A stretch of 64,000 nucleotides of DNA, taken from positions 42,164,191 to 42,228,190 of the forward strand of contig NC_088302.1 of NCBI RefSeq assembly GCF_032854445.1, in the 5' to 3' direction. Each line of letters starts with the position of its first letter. Positions within the stretch are counted from its first letter, which is position 1. Shown in pieces: positions 24,925-35,699 of the stretch. The DNA is from Liolophura sinensis (lineage: Eukaryota > Mollusca > Polyplacophora > Chitonida > Chitonidae). The notes under the pieces are model-generated. The model did no database searches and was not told where the DNA came from. It saw only the letters and a program-made list of their open reading frames with translations. Made by a program: the position numbers and the translations under genes.

Positions 24925-27900
24925 TCACTTCAGTGATTTCACAGAAGTTTGTGTTGACGAATGGCCATACTTCAGGCTTCCTGTTGGGGTCCTGTGGAAT
25001 TAAGACAGAAAACACAAATCTTACACGAAAACACAAATCTTACACGAAAACACAAATCTTACACAAAAAAAACGAAAACACAAATCTTACACGAAAACAC
25101 AAATCTTACACAAAACAAACAAAAAAGTCTGGTCAGCTATCTCTTCCAGCAATTCTGTTACACCATTTGTTTGAGTTTTACTATCCCATTTAAGGTTTTT
25201 TTCAACATTTTACATCTCATACTGAAGTCTTCCTGCTAGTTCCAATGTCCAACATGATTGACATGCTGGCATGGTGACACTACATGGATGCCTCATCAAA
25301 CAGCAAGGTAAAAATGGAGAATCACATCTCCATCATGAAGTGCTTAACAAGCCAACTTTAAACTCACACAATATTCTTGAGCATGGAGTAAAACACCAAT
25401 CAAAGAAATAAATAAATAAAACTCACAGAGAGTTAAGAAATGAAACGTAGTTTGCCAGGCTCAAATCACTAAGATAATACACATCAGACGGAAGTTGTCC
25501 ACTGTTTGAGAGCTCGGCCCGTCGGCTGTGTATTATCTTGGTGATTTGAGCATGGCAACTATGTTTTATTTCTATTCAAAAATACCAGCACGAAATAATG
25601 GAGCCGTTAGGGTGAAAAATAACACAGACAACAACCGCTCTTTCATTTTTGTTGATATGTAATGACCTAGGATGTTATGTTATGATTTTGGGAAAATCCA
25701 CGCCAATGGAATGAGTGGGAAATAAATCATCCAATCAGAGCCAGGCACATGACAGTTATTGACCAATAATAACCACTCAGAGCAGTGGTTGCACCCTTAC
25801 ATGTACCCTTATAAGGCGTACTGGAGGTATACTTGAGGTACATCTGAGGTGTTCCATTGGAATGTAGTATATGTGAACTGAGGTGTGTCTAAGGTATATT
25901 TGAGGTGTATTTAAGGTGCATCTGAGGTGCTGCCAATTAAGCACCTCAATGGATGTGTACCCTGTAAATATTAGGTAAAAAATATGATGCCTGAGGTGTA
26001 TCTGAGGTACATGCTTAGAGTCAAGGTGGATGTACACTGTTTCACTTTTATTCTGACAGGAAACAAGCTCAAACACTTAAATATTGGCTGTATAAGTTAT
26101 AGATATATTTAAGTAAGTTTGTCTGTGCATGCTGTTCTTTGTTTAAAATATCTGTAAATCTCAGCTGATTTACAACAACAGTGATATACATTTACATGAG
26201 GCTTTCTAGCTGCTGGATCAAAATTTAGTGCTACTCCTTTTCTGTGCCCTTTAGAACTGTTCATGTGCCCAAACATATAAAAAATTCTGTCCCAGGAAGC
26301 ATCAATCTGTGAATAATTGTTTTTTTTCCCACAGCCTGGAATATATATGCACAGTGTTCGGGGTAGACATCTTGGAATAATCAGGGGCAGATATATCAGT
26401 GTTTTGTGACTGGTCAATATTTGCACACTGAATGGTAAGCCAGCATAGGGTGAGACAAAGGCTTGTATTTATTTACTTCACATTTTTTCTTTTGCATAAA
26501 AACATTTGTAATTTTGTACTCAACATTTTGTCTGAAGTAAAATGTTTAAATCTGATCTCCTGTTTTAAAACTTGTACCTGAGATACATGACCACTAAACT
26601 ATAATAGAAAACACTTAAAGTTTCAAAGATGTGCTTGAGGTACATCATTTACTTTTTATAATTTTTAAAGTTTCTAAGGTGTACCTGAGGTACATCTTCT
26701 AAGTGTCGATTTTTTTTCAATGTTGTTGAGAGGTATTTGAGGTACATTATCTCATATTAAAGAAAACACTCAAAACTCTTAAAGTGTATCTGAGCTACAT
26801 CTTCAAAGTGTACATTTTTTTTAAAGTTCCTCAGGTACATCTGAGGTATAGACATATGGCTGGGTGTACTTGAGGTAGAGTACACCTCAGACAATATAGA
26901 TGGGTTGTACACCTCATCTATACCTCACACTAAGGTGTACATGAGACGTACACCTCATCTATACCTCACACTTAGGTGTACACCTCATGTCTGTACTGTC
27001 AGTGGCGCGGAGACAGTGGTTTGTGTACCGCCGACTGAGTCCTGTATCACAGGAGATGTCTGCCATCATTGACCGCAAGCTGTTCACTCCCATCTCTTGC
27101 ATGTAATACCAGCAATCCGCCGCTACTGGAAGGGTTACAACGTTGAAAAAACGCATTGTTGTCCGTGTTGCGCTTATCCAGACTTCTGTGCATAGATTGT
27201 CAATTTAAGCACACTTTGCTTACCATTGTTTAAGTGTTTGGAGATAGTTTAGAATACGGCGTCAATGACCAATCCAAAAAATAAATAAAACTCACTTGTT
27301 CCCAGGCACTGCAGCCTTTTTCTTCAGGCCTTGAGATGGTGGTGCAGAATTGCTTGGTTTTCTGAAAGAAGTTATAAATGTATTTTCCAAAGATATCTAA
27401 TAATATATGTAAATAAACAGGGTTACAAATACAAACAGTTCATTACTATTACTACTAAAAGATAGATTTATCATCTAACATATCTAAACTACAATGTACA
27501 CGGAGAAGTATGACAATAATCCGGGTGGTAGGAAAACTGACACAATAAAAGTAAAGGTGAATTTAAGAAGGCCTGAATAGATTAAACTGGGTGTGGAGAA
27601 AGGCTGAGTAACTGTACTTTCCTGGACAAAAAAAAAAATGCTGAGGACTTTTTTACCCAGGAATGTACACTTTTGAGATCGTAACTGTATGAGAAGTGTG
27701 GAAATAGCAAGGGGGCTATTTTTTAGTTCTGATTCTTTATGTATGACGAGACGGCCAAGATAATCTGACAGACAAATTTAAAAAAAAAAAGGCTGTCATA
27801 CCTTCGTAAAGGAGAAATTACAATTTCTGAACAGAGCGACGTTATAACAAGTGTTTAAGGGTAGTGAGGGTACTAATATGTATGGACAGAGGTGAATTTA

Positions 27901-30900
27901 CTTTATGTGTCTTCTCCCCTTCTTCCTTGCATATACTGTGTCTTCTTGTGGTAGGGTAGAGTCCATGCCACCAAAGTGCTGCCACAACTGAAGTATTGAT
28001 CATGTGGAAGATGCCAAACATGACACGTCACCCAGTCATGCCAGTCACATTATACCAGGCCAACCAGTCCTAAGTATCAAATTTGTATCATTTTTGAAGT
28101 CTTTAGTATGACAAGATCCTGGTTTGATTCCAGGTTTCTCAGCTTTAACCATTAGATCACCAAAGTGGTTTATACGTGTATGTGATAAACTTACTTCTTC
28201 TCTGCCCTCCCCTTAAACACCTTACTGACATCAATCTGGGTAAGTGTACTGGGTGGTCGTGCTGTATCAGCAGGGATGTGGGTCTCCAGGTCCAGTTCCA
28301 ACCTCAGAGGGGCAAACAGGTGAAACCATTGCTGCCAAAAAGAGAAGGGACAATGTCACATACACATGATGTATACGGTACATGTACCTGAAAATAGAAA
28401 AACCATCCATACACAAATTATCTCCATATTGGAAAAAGTTTAGTGACTCACTGATTTGTTTGATTCATGTTTTAAGAAGTTACCTGCAGTGTTATTTCAC
28501 CCAACAGACAAGACAGATGCGATATTTTCTCTGAATGGAGTAAGCCAACCAGAACAGCCTGCTTAAGAAAGCTTCAAAAATTAAGGTACAACCTCAGCGA
28601 TAATCACAGGTGTAACGGCGATGATGATGTCCAGAATAGCTTTTATAGTACATGTATACATAACAGTTCAAGTACAGATCTATTATAGTCTGCTCTGAGC
28701 ACCCAGCCCTATATTTTTGTGAATGCACGCGTGCCTTGGCCTGAACACTGCAGAATCCTGTATATGTCTCTGAAAGGGTATCTTGGACTGAGCAGCTGGT
28801 TTGTGAATGAGTACCTTGGCCTGAGAACTGAGCCCTATGTCTGTGAAGGCGTACTGCCATTGAGGAAGGCCGAAGTGCATGACCATCAGTCTGTAGTAAG
28901 CGGTGAAGGAGTCACACATGTAATGCCAGTTCAGGGCTCGGTCCAGAAACCAGATATCTGGTTTAGAGTCCAGCGTGCCTAAAATACAGACATGACAGAG
29001 GCCTAAAATACAGACATGACGCAGATGCTACAACATGTACATGTTTAGTTCAGTTGGGTTCATTACTTTGGGCTAAAACAATGTGTAAGCCACATGATTC
29101 TGTTTTCAAATGCATACATGTTAAATCACATACTAGTTTTGTGAAACCACATCGAACTTCTGGAGCAGATCTCCAGAGGAAAAGGTGTCCAGTTACTATG
29201 CCATGGGCATAACTCTGGTGGAGATAAAATGAGCATTTCCTAGTTCAAATGCATCTTGCAACAAGACCACGTACACATGTCTTCATATGTAAAAGTTATT
29301 GCTTTAGGTGGGAAAAGATGTCTTTGGATAACATACATGTCCACACTACACTTAAATGAAGGAGTGAGAAGAGACAGAGCGATGAAAAACTAGTAGTGCA
29401 CATGTGTATGGAAGGCAAACAAGGTATGTCCCCACCTCAGACATGACATACACTAATCAGACACAAGAGTTAAGTTACGTGTAATGAGCTACTATAAACA
29501 GCACTAAAACAGACTAGAACACATGGCACATACACTTGTTAACCTTTCCCGTCTGTCTGCAAAATCCAATTTTAAGTCGATTTCAATTAGTTCTAAGGTT
29601 TCATCGCTATTACAAAGCATAACTTATCAAATTCCTTCTGTGCAGTATTATCTGTAAGATTATAGATACTAGGCTTTCTAATATTGAGCAATTCTTCTTA
29701 TACATGTCCACCTATATCCCGATGTTAATAAGTTTATCGAATACTTCTATTTCCTGGGAAACAATCATATTAGAGCATCTGTGTCTCTGTGCTATTGTGA
29801 CACAGACAAAGAAATCTGCACAAAGCCGGCTTAGCTCATAAAGGTCAAAACTTGGATCATTACATCATTATCAACGTCAAATCCATCAGTGTAGACTCAA
29901 TAATGACATTAGAAACATGGTACAATCAAAGCATTCAATCAAGAATATACATACATGTATGCACATCAGTCACACAGAACCATGCAGGCTTTATTAGAAA
30001 GGGTATGTTTGATGCAAAAGGAACAAGTTCATACCAATCTTACAGCCTTTATACACTAGGCAGACTTTGCCATAGCCATCACAGGGGTCCAGTTCATACA
30101 GTTTGCAGGTACTGTCAAACCTTGGCTTAATACCACCTGGTTAAAGAGACGAAACACAGAATACAGTTCAAAGATGATATCTCACACCACCTTTCGGCCC
30201 AGTTAGACCAATGTTTTAGACTTCAGCAAAAATTGTTGGTGATAGGTGTGTTGTATAAGATTTTGGAAGTTTTCTTTGTTAAATAATTTCTTAAGTGTTA
30301 AATGGTCAAAGTCACATTGTATGGAAAATGTTCAGCACTTACATGTACATGTAGGTCTGTATGTTTTAATTCGGAACGATGTGATGTCATGATGGGGGTC
30401 CACAATTCATGTAATGCCACTGACAGTCAGTTAAACAGGAGAACGAGTGATAGCACAACATTTCAAAATTCAAAGGGAAATAGCATGGACCAAATTATAG
30501 ACAGTCCAGATTTGGGCTGTATATAAATTATTATTATATTTTCTGGTCAAATATAAGCTACAAATTACATATATACACAAACAAAATAATACAAAAACAT
30601 AACACAGTCATCAAAATATGTATTTTGTCAGATAACTTTCAGTTTAAGATGAAAAACTTTTAAAGTTCATAACTAGCCCTTTAAATGATGTATCTTGGCA
30701 TATGATTTAATTCCCCTTAAACTTCACTGTTGTGATATGTTTAGTAAAATTTTCCTGAATACGTCCATTCAAATGTATTATTTAACTACTACTTTGGAAA
30801 TGAGTATTTATAAATGATTTGATTCGATATTGTGACATCAGATTATTTCTTTTTAAAAACATTTTGAAAGCTTTACAACATGCATGCTGACAAACAGTTT

Positions 30901-33808
30901 AGGGTTTGCATCTTGTTTCAAGTCATTTCTGTTAATATTTTCACATATTGCTTGAGCATTTGTATTCATTTTGAACAGCCACTTTTCCCCACACATGCTG
31001 ATTATGTGTGCATACCTGGCGTGCAGACATCATCCTCTTCTTCTGTTTCCGACACTGGATGAAGATCTGCCAGGCTTGGGGCAATCCCTGCAGGGCCAAC
31101 AGCCACACCCCCAATACGACTCAGCTGACTGATTGGATTGATCCACATCTTACCCAGCTGGAAGGGACCACCTACAAGGAAAATGATGAAGCCACATCAT
31201 ACTACACTGCTTTTCCCTTTACTGTCCCTTTACCTTTACTGTTACACTGCTTGTCTCTATACTGTTACAACTGACACATCCCCCTTCACTAAATTTAAAT
31301 GGAACAATTACATTTTAACCCATTTACATTATTGTTTTCCAAACCTGAGAAAGATCAATTTTCTCATTTATTTGAATAGGGCTTGTATGAATTCCATCTA
31401 TGAAGTATTCATAAATATTCATGATTGATTGGTGTTTAATGCAATATCATCAAAATACTTGACTTACACAATGTCAGCCAGTTTTATGGATGGAGGAAAT
31501 TGGATTGCCTAGCATAAAGCACAAGTCATTGGCAAATATCTGAGATATATGCCTATGCATAGGTTTATACCATATTTAACCATTTCAACAGCCCAACATT
31601 TACCAAAAGTCTCAACCACTTATGGCCTGCAAGGAGGAATGGATACACTGGAACCTGGATGATCTCCTCTTACAGACAAGGATTACCAGGTCAATAACCT
31701 AAAATTATTTTACTGCTGTTCTGCTTATGACCTAAACATTTATTGCTTTAGACCTATATAAATATCTTACAGACTTAATGCACATGAAGATGTCCCCAAA
31801 TCAGGTGTATGTTCGAGAAAGTATGACCTTATAATATCTACCGTGTATTGTATTTCATCTACAGTTTTGCATTTCTCATCTGACACATTTTGCTTCATTC
31901 TGACCAATTTATCCACACCATATGGCTACATGTACTTTAGAGTTTTGTTTGGTTTGATAAATTTCTTCTCAGAAATAGTTAAGCATTAGAATCAAGAGTT
32001 TTATTCTAAGGCCTATATATGTATTTTTACAGCACATTAGGTGAAATACAGTATGGCATATACACTCTTCTTGTGCATGTTTTAGTGTTTGCATACATAA
32101 ACTTACAGATAGTCTTTTATCTTTGCATATCTTCTTATCACTGTATAGGGACACTTCACTGTTTATTTGACCATTAAAGTTCAATGAATCCCATCAAGTG
32201 ATGTACACCAATGTACTGTACTACACTTACTGTCCAGCTTAACACTCCAGGTAATGCGTAGTCCATCACTAGTCAGGTAGAACTGCTTCAGATCATCAGG
32301 TAAATTTGTGATATTTTTCTGAGAAAGATTAAAAACTTATTTCAAAATAATTTCAATTGTTATATATGGAAAAAACAATATGGCAATGTGACAGACAAAC
32401 AATTTGCCAAGGCACATCCTTAAATCAATTGAGAGACAATATCTAATTTTCATGATTCTACCACATTCCAGAATAATTCAATATAAGAGCTACGTGCCTC
32501 TTCATAGAAGGGAGATAACATTCAGATGGCTAATTCTTGACAAAAGGGGTAGTAATGGTAGAGTAACTACATGTGCCCATTTCCTTTCCAATTATTTGAA
32601 CCTATTTAATTCTGTTGTCATTTTCATAGAAAAGTTGTGGTAGTTTAAGCACAGTGTTCGGAGGTGTGTGATGGGAATGACATTTTATGCTGTCTTTTCC
32701 CTGAAACTTGTGCCCTGATTATTCCATGAGAACAGAGTCTGTCTATACGTCTGTGGTCCTCATCAGAAAGGCTTAACAATTTGATCTGAGTATAGGAACA
32801 GATGCACTCACCTGCTCCCAGCTAAGCACTGTGTGCCGATCTGCAGGAGTAAGGGCATCATGCTTCACATTGAACACTCCAGGTTTGCTATCTGAAAGAA
32901 AAACAATCAGACATAAGCTAATATCTCTCATAATTCATTCACATCAGGGCTAATGCATGCCTGAACATTTATCAGGAGTAAGATGTGCAATGAATCATGT
33001 AAGTTAAGGACAAAATGGCATTCTTTCATATGGAGGCAAAAATGAAATAACCACACACATTGTGTATCCATAAACCCCAAGGAAAACAGAATTAATGAGA
33101 AAGTCAGGATGCCTCTTAGGGGTTATTACTCATCACAGTATGTAGAAGAACTGCCTAAACATTGACAGATTTTACAAGGCAGCATTAGAAAGTTACTTGA
33201 CAATTTTTCAGTCATATGACAACGAGGAGTCATTAGGTGTATGCACATGTAAATATACATACTTAGTCCACACTGCCAAAGCACTGCTACAAGTGAAGTA
33301 TCACGCTGAAGACACCAGACATGACATCTCAGTCACATTACACTGGCACTAAGCGAACCAGTCTGGTTTCCATGCTCTAAACACTCAGTGATGAGCACCA
33401 TGTTAGGCAGTGACGCATATGTGTACCATATTTAAAGACTTTAGTATAACCTGACTTAGAAAGGCTCATAATATGTTTTGGTATATGTTTTGTGTCTTTA
33501 TAGTTTGGGTGGTAAAGTGGCAAAATTAAAAAGTTTACACTAAACTAGACAGGTACAAAGTATATGATCTTTTTGCTGGCATTATCTTTGCTACTATTAT
33601 ATTGACCTGGAACGGAACCGTTTGGGTACAAAGGCATGAGAATTTGATCTCCGGCAGCATACAGGTCATGTACTGTTTTATGTTGTTGTTGTAAATTGCA
33701 CTACACCTGGTGATAAGGTATCGGTGGTGGTCTTAGTTTACCGATTGTTTCGACAACCCCGAGTGTCAGTTGTTGGAGAAGATGTCTAGAATACCCGTCG
33801 TCGGTCAT
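24925..33808 (-). CDS. TPGS2: Tubulin polyglutamylase complex subunit 2
   Basis: Non-catalytic subunit of the TTLL1 polyglutamylase complex, which adds glutamate chains to tubulin in axonemes and neurons. Nine coding exons, each with AG/GT borders and matching phases: 33742-33808, 32812-32891, 32231-32318, 31016-31171, 30044-30136, 28815-28978, 28195-28331, 27296-27361, 24925-24991. They sum to 918 nt, or 305 aa; the human protein is about 300. Recognisable family blocks: LLQQLTLGV in exon 1, HTVLSWEQ in exon 2, LPDDLKQFYLTSDG and ITWSVKLD in exon 3 (SMI1/KNR4-like region), IWFLDRALNWHY and FTAYYRLMVMHFGLPQWQYA in exon 6, IDVSKVFKGRAEKK in exon 7. The C-terminus is Lys/Ser/Pro-rich as in vertebrates. 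The start is the ATG before the exon 1 block. In the last exon another frame stays open longer, but only the frame ending at 24925 matches the exon 8 phase. Introns carry SINEs, a hairpin element and a recombinase fragment. Confidence 0.95.
25012..25112. repeat. 18-bp tandem repeat (about five copies)
   Basis: AACACAAATCTTACACGA repeats about five times, with an A-rich interruption, in the last TPGS2 intron within about 25 bp of the exon 9 acceptor. Confidence 0.9.
25370..25424 (+). mobile_element. SINE 3' tail (family 1)
   Basis: AATATTCTTGAGCATGGAGT then AAAACACCAATCAAAG and an AAATAAATAAATAA tail match the 3' end of family-1 SINEs. It lies in a TPGS2 intron, antisense to the gene. Confidence 0.7.
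25442..25570. mobile_element. Palindromic hairpin element (MITE-like)
   Basis: The arm 25442-25491 is an imperfect inverted copy of 25519-25570: GGCTCAAATCACTAAGATAA against TTATCTTGGTGATTTGAGCA. The loop is about 27 bp. No coding capacity. It lies in a TPGS2 intron. Confidence 0.75.
25800..26995. repeat. Field of GAGGTGTAC/GAGGTACAT-type short repeats
   Basis: Dozens of variants of TGAGGTRYAYNT occur at roughly 10-40 bp spacing, dense at 25815-26000 and 26630-26995, in both orientations near the right end. At 26880-26995 a unit of about 41 bp holding GAGGTGTAC and GTACACCTCAT in inverted arrangement repeats two to three times. It lies wholly within a TPGS2 intron and ends directly beside the recombinase fragment. 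Confidence 0.8.
26985..27156 (-). pseudogene. Fragment of a Crypton-like (DUF3504-type) tyrosine recombinase
   Basis: The minus-strand reading includes CWYYMQEMGVNSLRSMMADI then SCDTGLSRRYTNHCLRATDS. The pattern of a GxNxLxxMM helix, a GLS turn and YTNHxxRAT is the signature of the C-terminal catalytic part of Crypton-derived tyrosine recombinases (the domain also domesticated in ZMYM-type proteins), with the HxxR catalytic pair present. Only about 55 residues survive. The frame then runs into the GAGGTGTAC repeats, and no catalytic tyrosine or zinc-finger part is seen. It lies in a TPGS2 intron in the gene's orientation, so it is probably a dead insertion. Identification is from motif memory only. 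Confidence 0.6.
27940..28170 (-). mobile_element. SINE (family 2), reverse orientation
   Basis: Shares GCTGCCACAACTGAAGTATT and TGGAAGATGCCAAACATGAC with related copies at 33268 and 52070. Its right end, read on the minus strand, looks like a tRNA-type head (TGATCTAATGG A-box-like, GGAATCAAACC B-box-like). It lies in a TPGS2 intron. Confidence 0.65.
33197..33465 (-). mobile_element. SINE (family 2), reverse orientation
   Basis: It begins with ACAATTTTTCAGTCATATGA, as in the copies at 54846 and 55203, and continues with GAAGACACCAGACATGAC as at 52082. The head is decayed. It lies in TPGS2 intron 1. Confidence 0.65.
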
Positions 33809-35206
33809 ATTTTGGTTGCCAATGTTTTCAGTTCAAATCATCGTGGAAAAATTTGCTACTCTGCACAGAGCCTGATAACGCCGCTGTCAAGGTAGTTCAC
33901 CACGCCTCCGGTAGATGGCGCTCCCTCCTAGTTCTTGACTACAGCTTACACTCGCGCATTGATTTTCCTAACCCAAAGCTAAGCTGGACGCTCCTACCAT
34001 AACTCCCACCTTCGGTCGTGTAGACTTCCACGCAGACAATTTTACAAAAAAAAATAAATAAATAAAATAAAAAAACCGTCGAACCCTATCTTATTTTTGG
34101 TATATTTTTTACCAGTTCCCTAAAAGGCCCGAAATGTAACATGTCAAAGCCAGCATTGGCAAACCATTTTTCAACAGTAATCAAGCCGTTTAAACATTGA
34201 GTGGGGCATCTCAAATTAACGTCTGCCATTGTTTGGTTTTTTTCTCATCATCGGGCGGGGTGATGGGCCACGAAAATTTTATCCCACCCACCATTCTGTC
34301 TTCAGGGCATGAGCTTAATACCGGTAATGAGACCGAAGCTGGGCGTTACGGTAGAAGCGGTATGATCTTCCCTACTATATACATGTAGCTGGAGTAAAGT
34401 TAACGACACTGTAGCTGACATGTAGGCCAACTAATGGGATAAATTTATCAACTTCCTTAAAAATATATACCCCCTAACTTTCACGTGGTACCACATCATA
34501 CCACCACACGCAACTTGCACTTGCTGCACGTAGGCCTCATTGCCCGAATTTCGCATGTGTAACCTACAGCTAGATGGTCCCTACCATCACAGTGTTGGCA
34601 TGGGCCAATAGTAGGCCTAAAATCCTTTGGCAGCGATTTTCAGCGTCGGCCTATTTTATTTGCATAATCTACAGACAAGCTAAGAAAAAAAGCACGTGGC
34701 AAATCATATAACTACACGACTAGTAGTATGCCTATTGTCCGAGATAGGCCTATCACACTGGACTCCTTTTTCATATCCAACAACCTGTGCGGGCTATAAT
34801 TTTCCACATGAAAATAAAATGAAGGATGTCTACAATGACCATCAGCTTTTTCCAGTTAGGTATACAAATAAAATTTCTCCATGAAGGACCACATTTGTGA
34901 TCGCAGTTAGATTAAACAACTAGCTTTCAATATCTGACCCCAGTTCATAACACTGTATGTTCTGTACTGTCGGCCTAATATGCGGCGTATACCGTATATT
35001 AAACAGTTACGGTATACGGGCCAGGGACTGTAGATTTCAACCTCACATGTGACTAACGTTAGTCATTATAACGTCAGACTGAAGGGATACATCAGTCTGG
35101 GTGTTAGTTACGTCCTGACCTTCTGACAAGGAAAGTCGTATAAGGTTTTAGGCCTACGTAAAGAGAACACCAAACTATTGATTACGAACGGAAAAAATGT
35201 GACAAG
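33809..35206. other. Intergenic region upstream of TPGS2
   Basis: Presumed TPGS2 5' UTR and promoter side; no clear TATA box. A perfect 11-bp inverted repeat, CGTATACCGTA at 34986-34996 and TACGGTATACG at 35008-35018, could form a small hairpin. No coding exon recognised. Confidence 0.4.
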
Positions 35207-35604
35207 ATGAATTTAAACATCGCCTCTTTGGCACAGTGTGCGTCCTGCTCAGCGGATTTTCCAGAATCTAAAGTGATTGTCGATATCAAGACCTGTTCAC
35301 AGAACGGGTAAGTATGACTTGTAGTGAGTGTGTTATTTAGGTCTGACATACAAGTGATCAGGCTGCTCTTAAGCAGCTTAATATCACCCAGAAACATTAT
35401 TTTCGACTCATATTGTTCAACAAATATGTATAGGCTACAGCTAAATTCAAATATTGTTTACGTAAAAATGGCATCTCGATGCTAACTGTTCTTTATAAAC
35501 AGCTATACAAGCACAGTGTTATTAATTAATGTTGATGTTGTCATCCTGCTTGCAGGGTCGGAATTCCTTCTCGGTATTGCCATCTGAGTCACCTTCAGAT
35601 TTAA
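35207..35604 (+). other. Possible small spliced ORF or lncRNA, divergent from TPGS2
   Basis: An ATG at 35207 opens a frame to 35307 ending at a good donor (CGG|GTAAGT). A CTTGCAG acceptor at 35555 would join in frame to a stop at 35602-35604, giving about 49 aa with a CASC motif. The second exon has stops in all frames and another donor-like CAG|GTTAGT near 35692, so a non-coding transcript is equally possible. No family resemblance. Confidence 0.25.
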
Positions 35605-35699
35605 CGAAGACAACGAATTTGTCTGAAGGCTAGATCCAGAAGAAACAGTCACAAGGAGAAGGATAATGGTCATGATGAGATTATGATTCAGGTTAGTTT

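Noticed and set aside
24794-25036. Longer frame over TPGS2 exon 9 (reads DPNRKPEVWPF...)
   Set aside because: The phase of exon 8 requires another frame, which ends at 24925 and gives a total of exactly 306 codons with stop.
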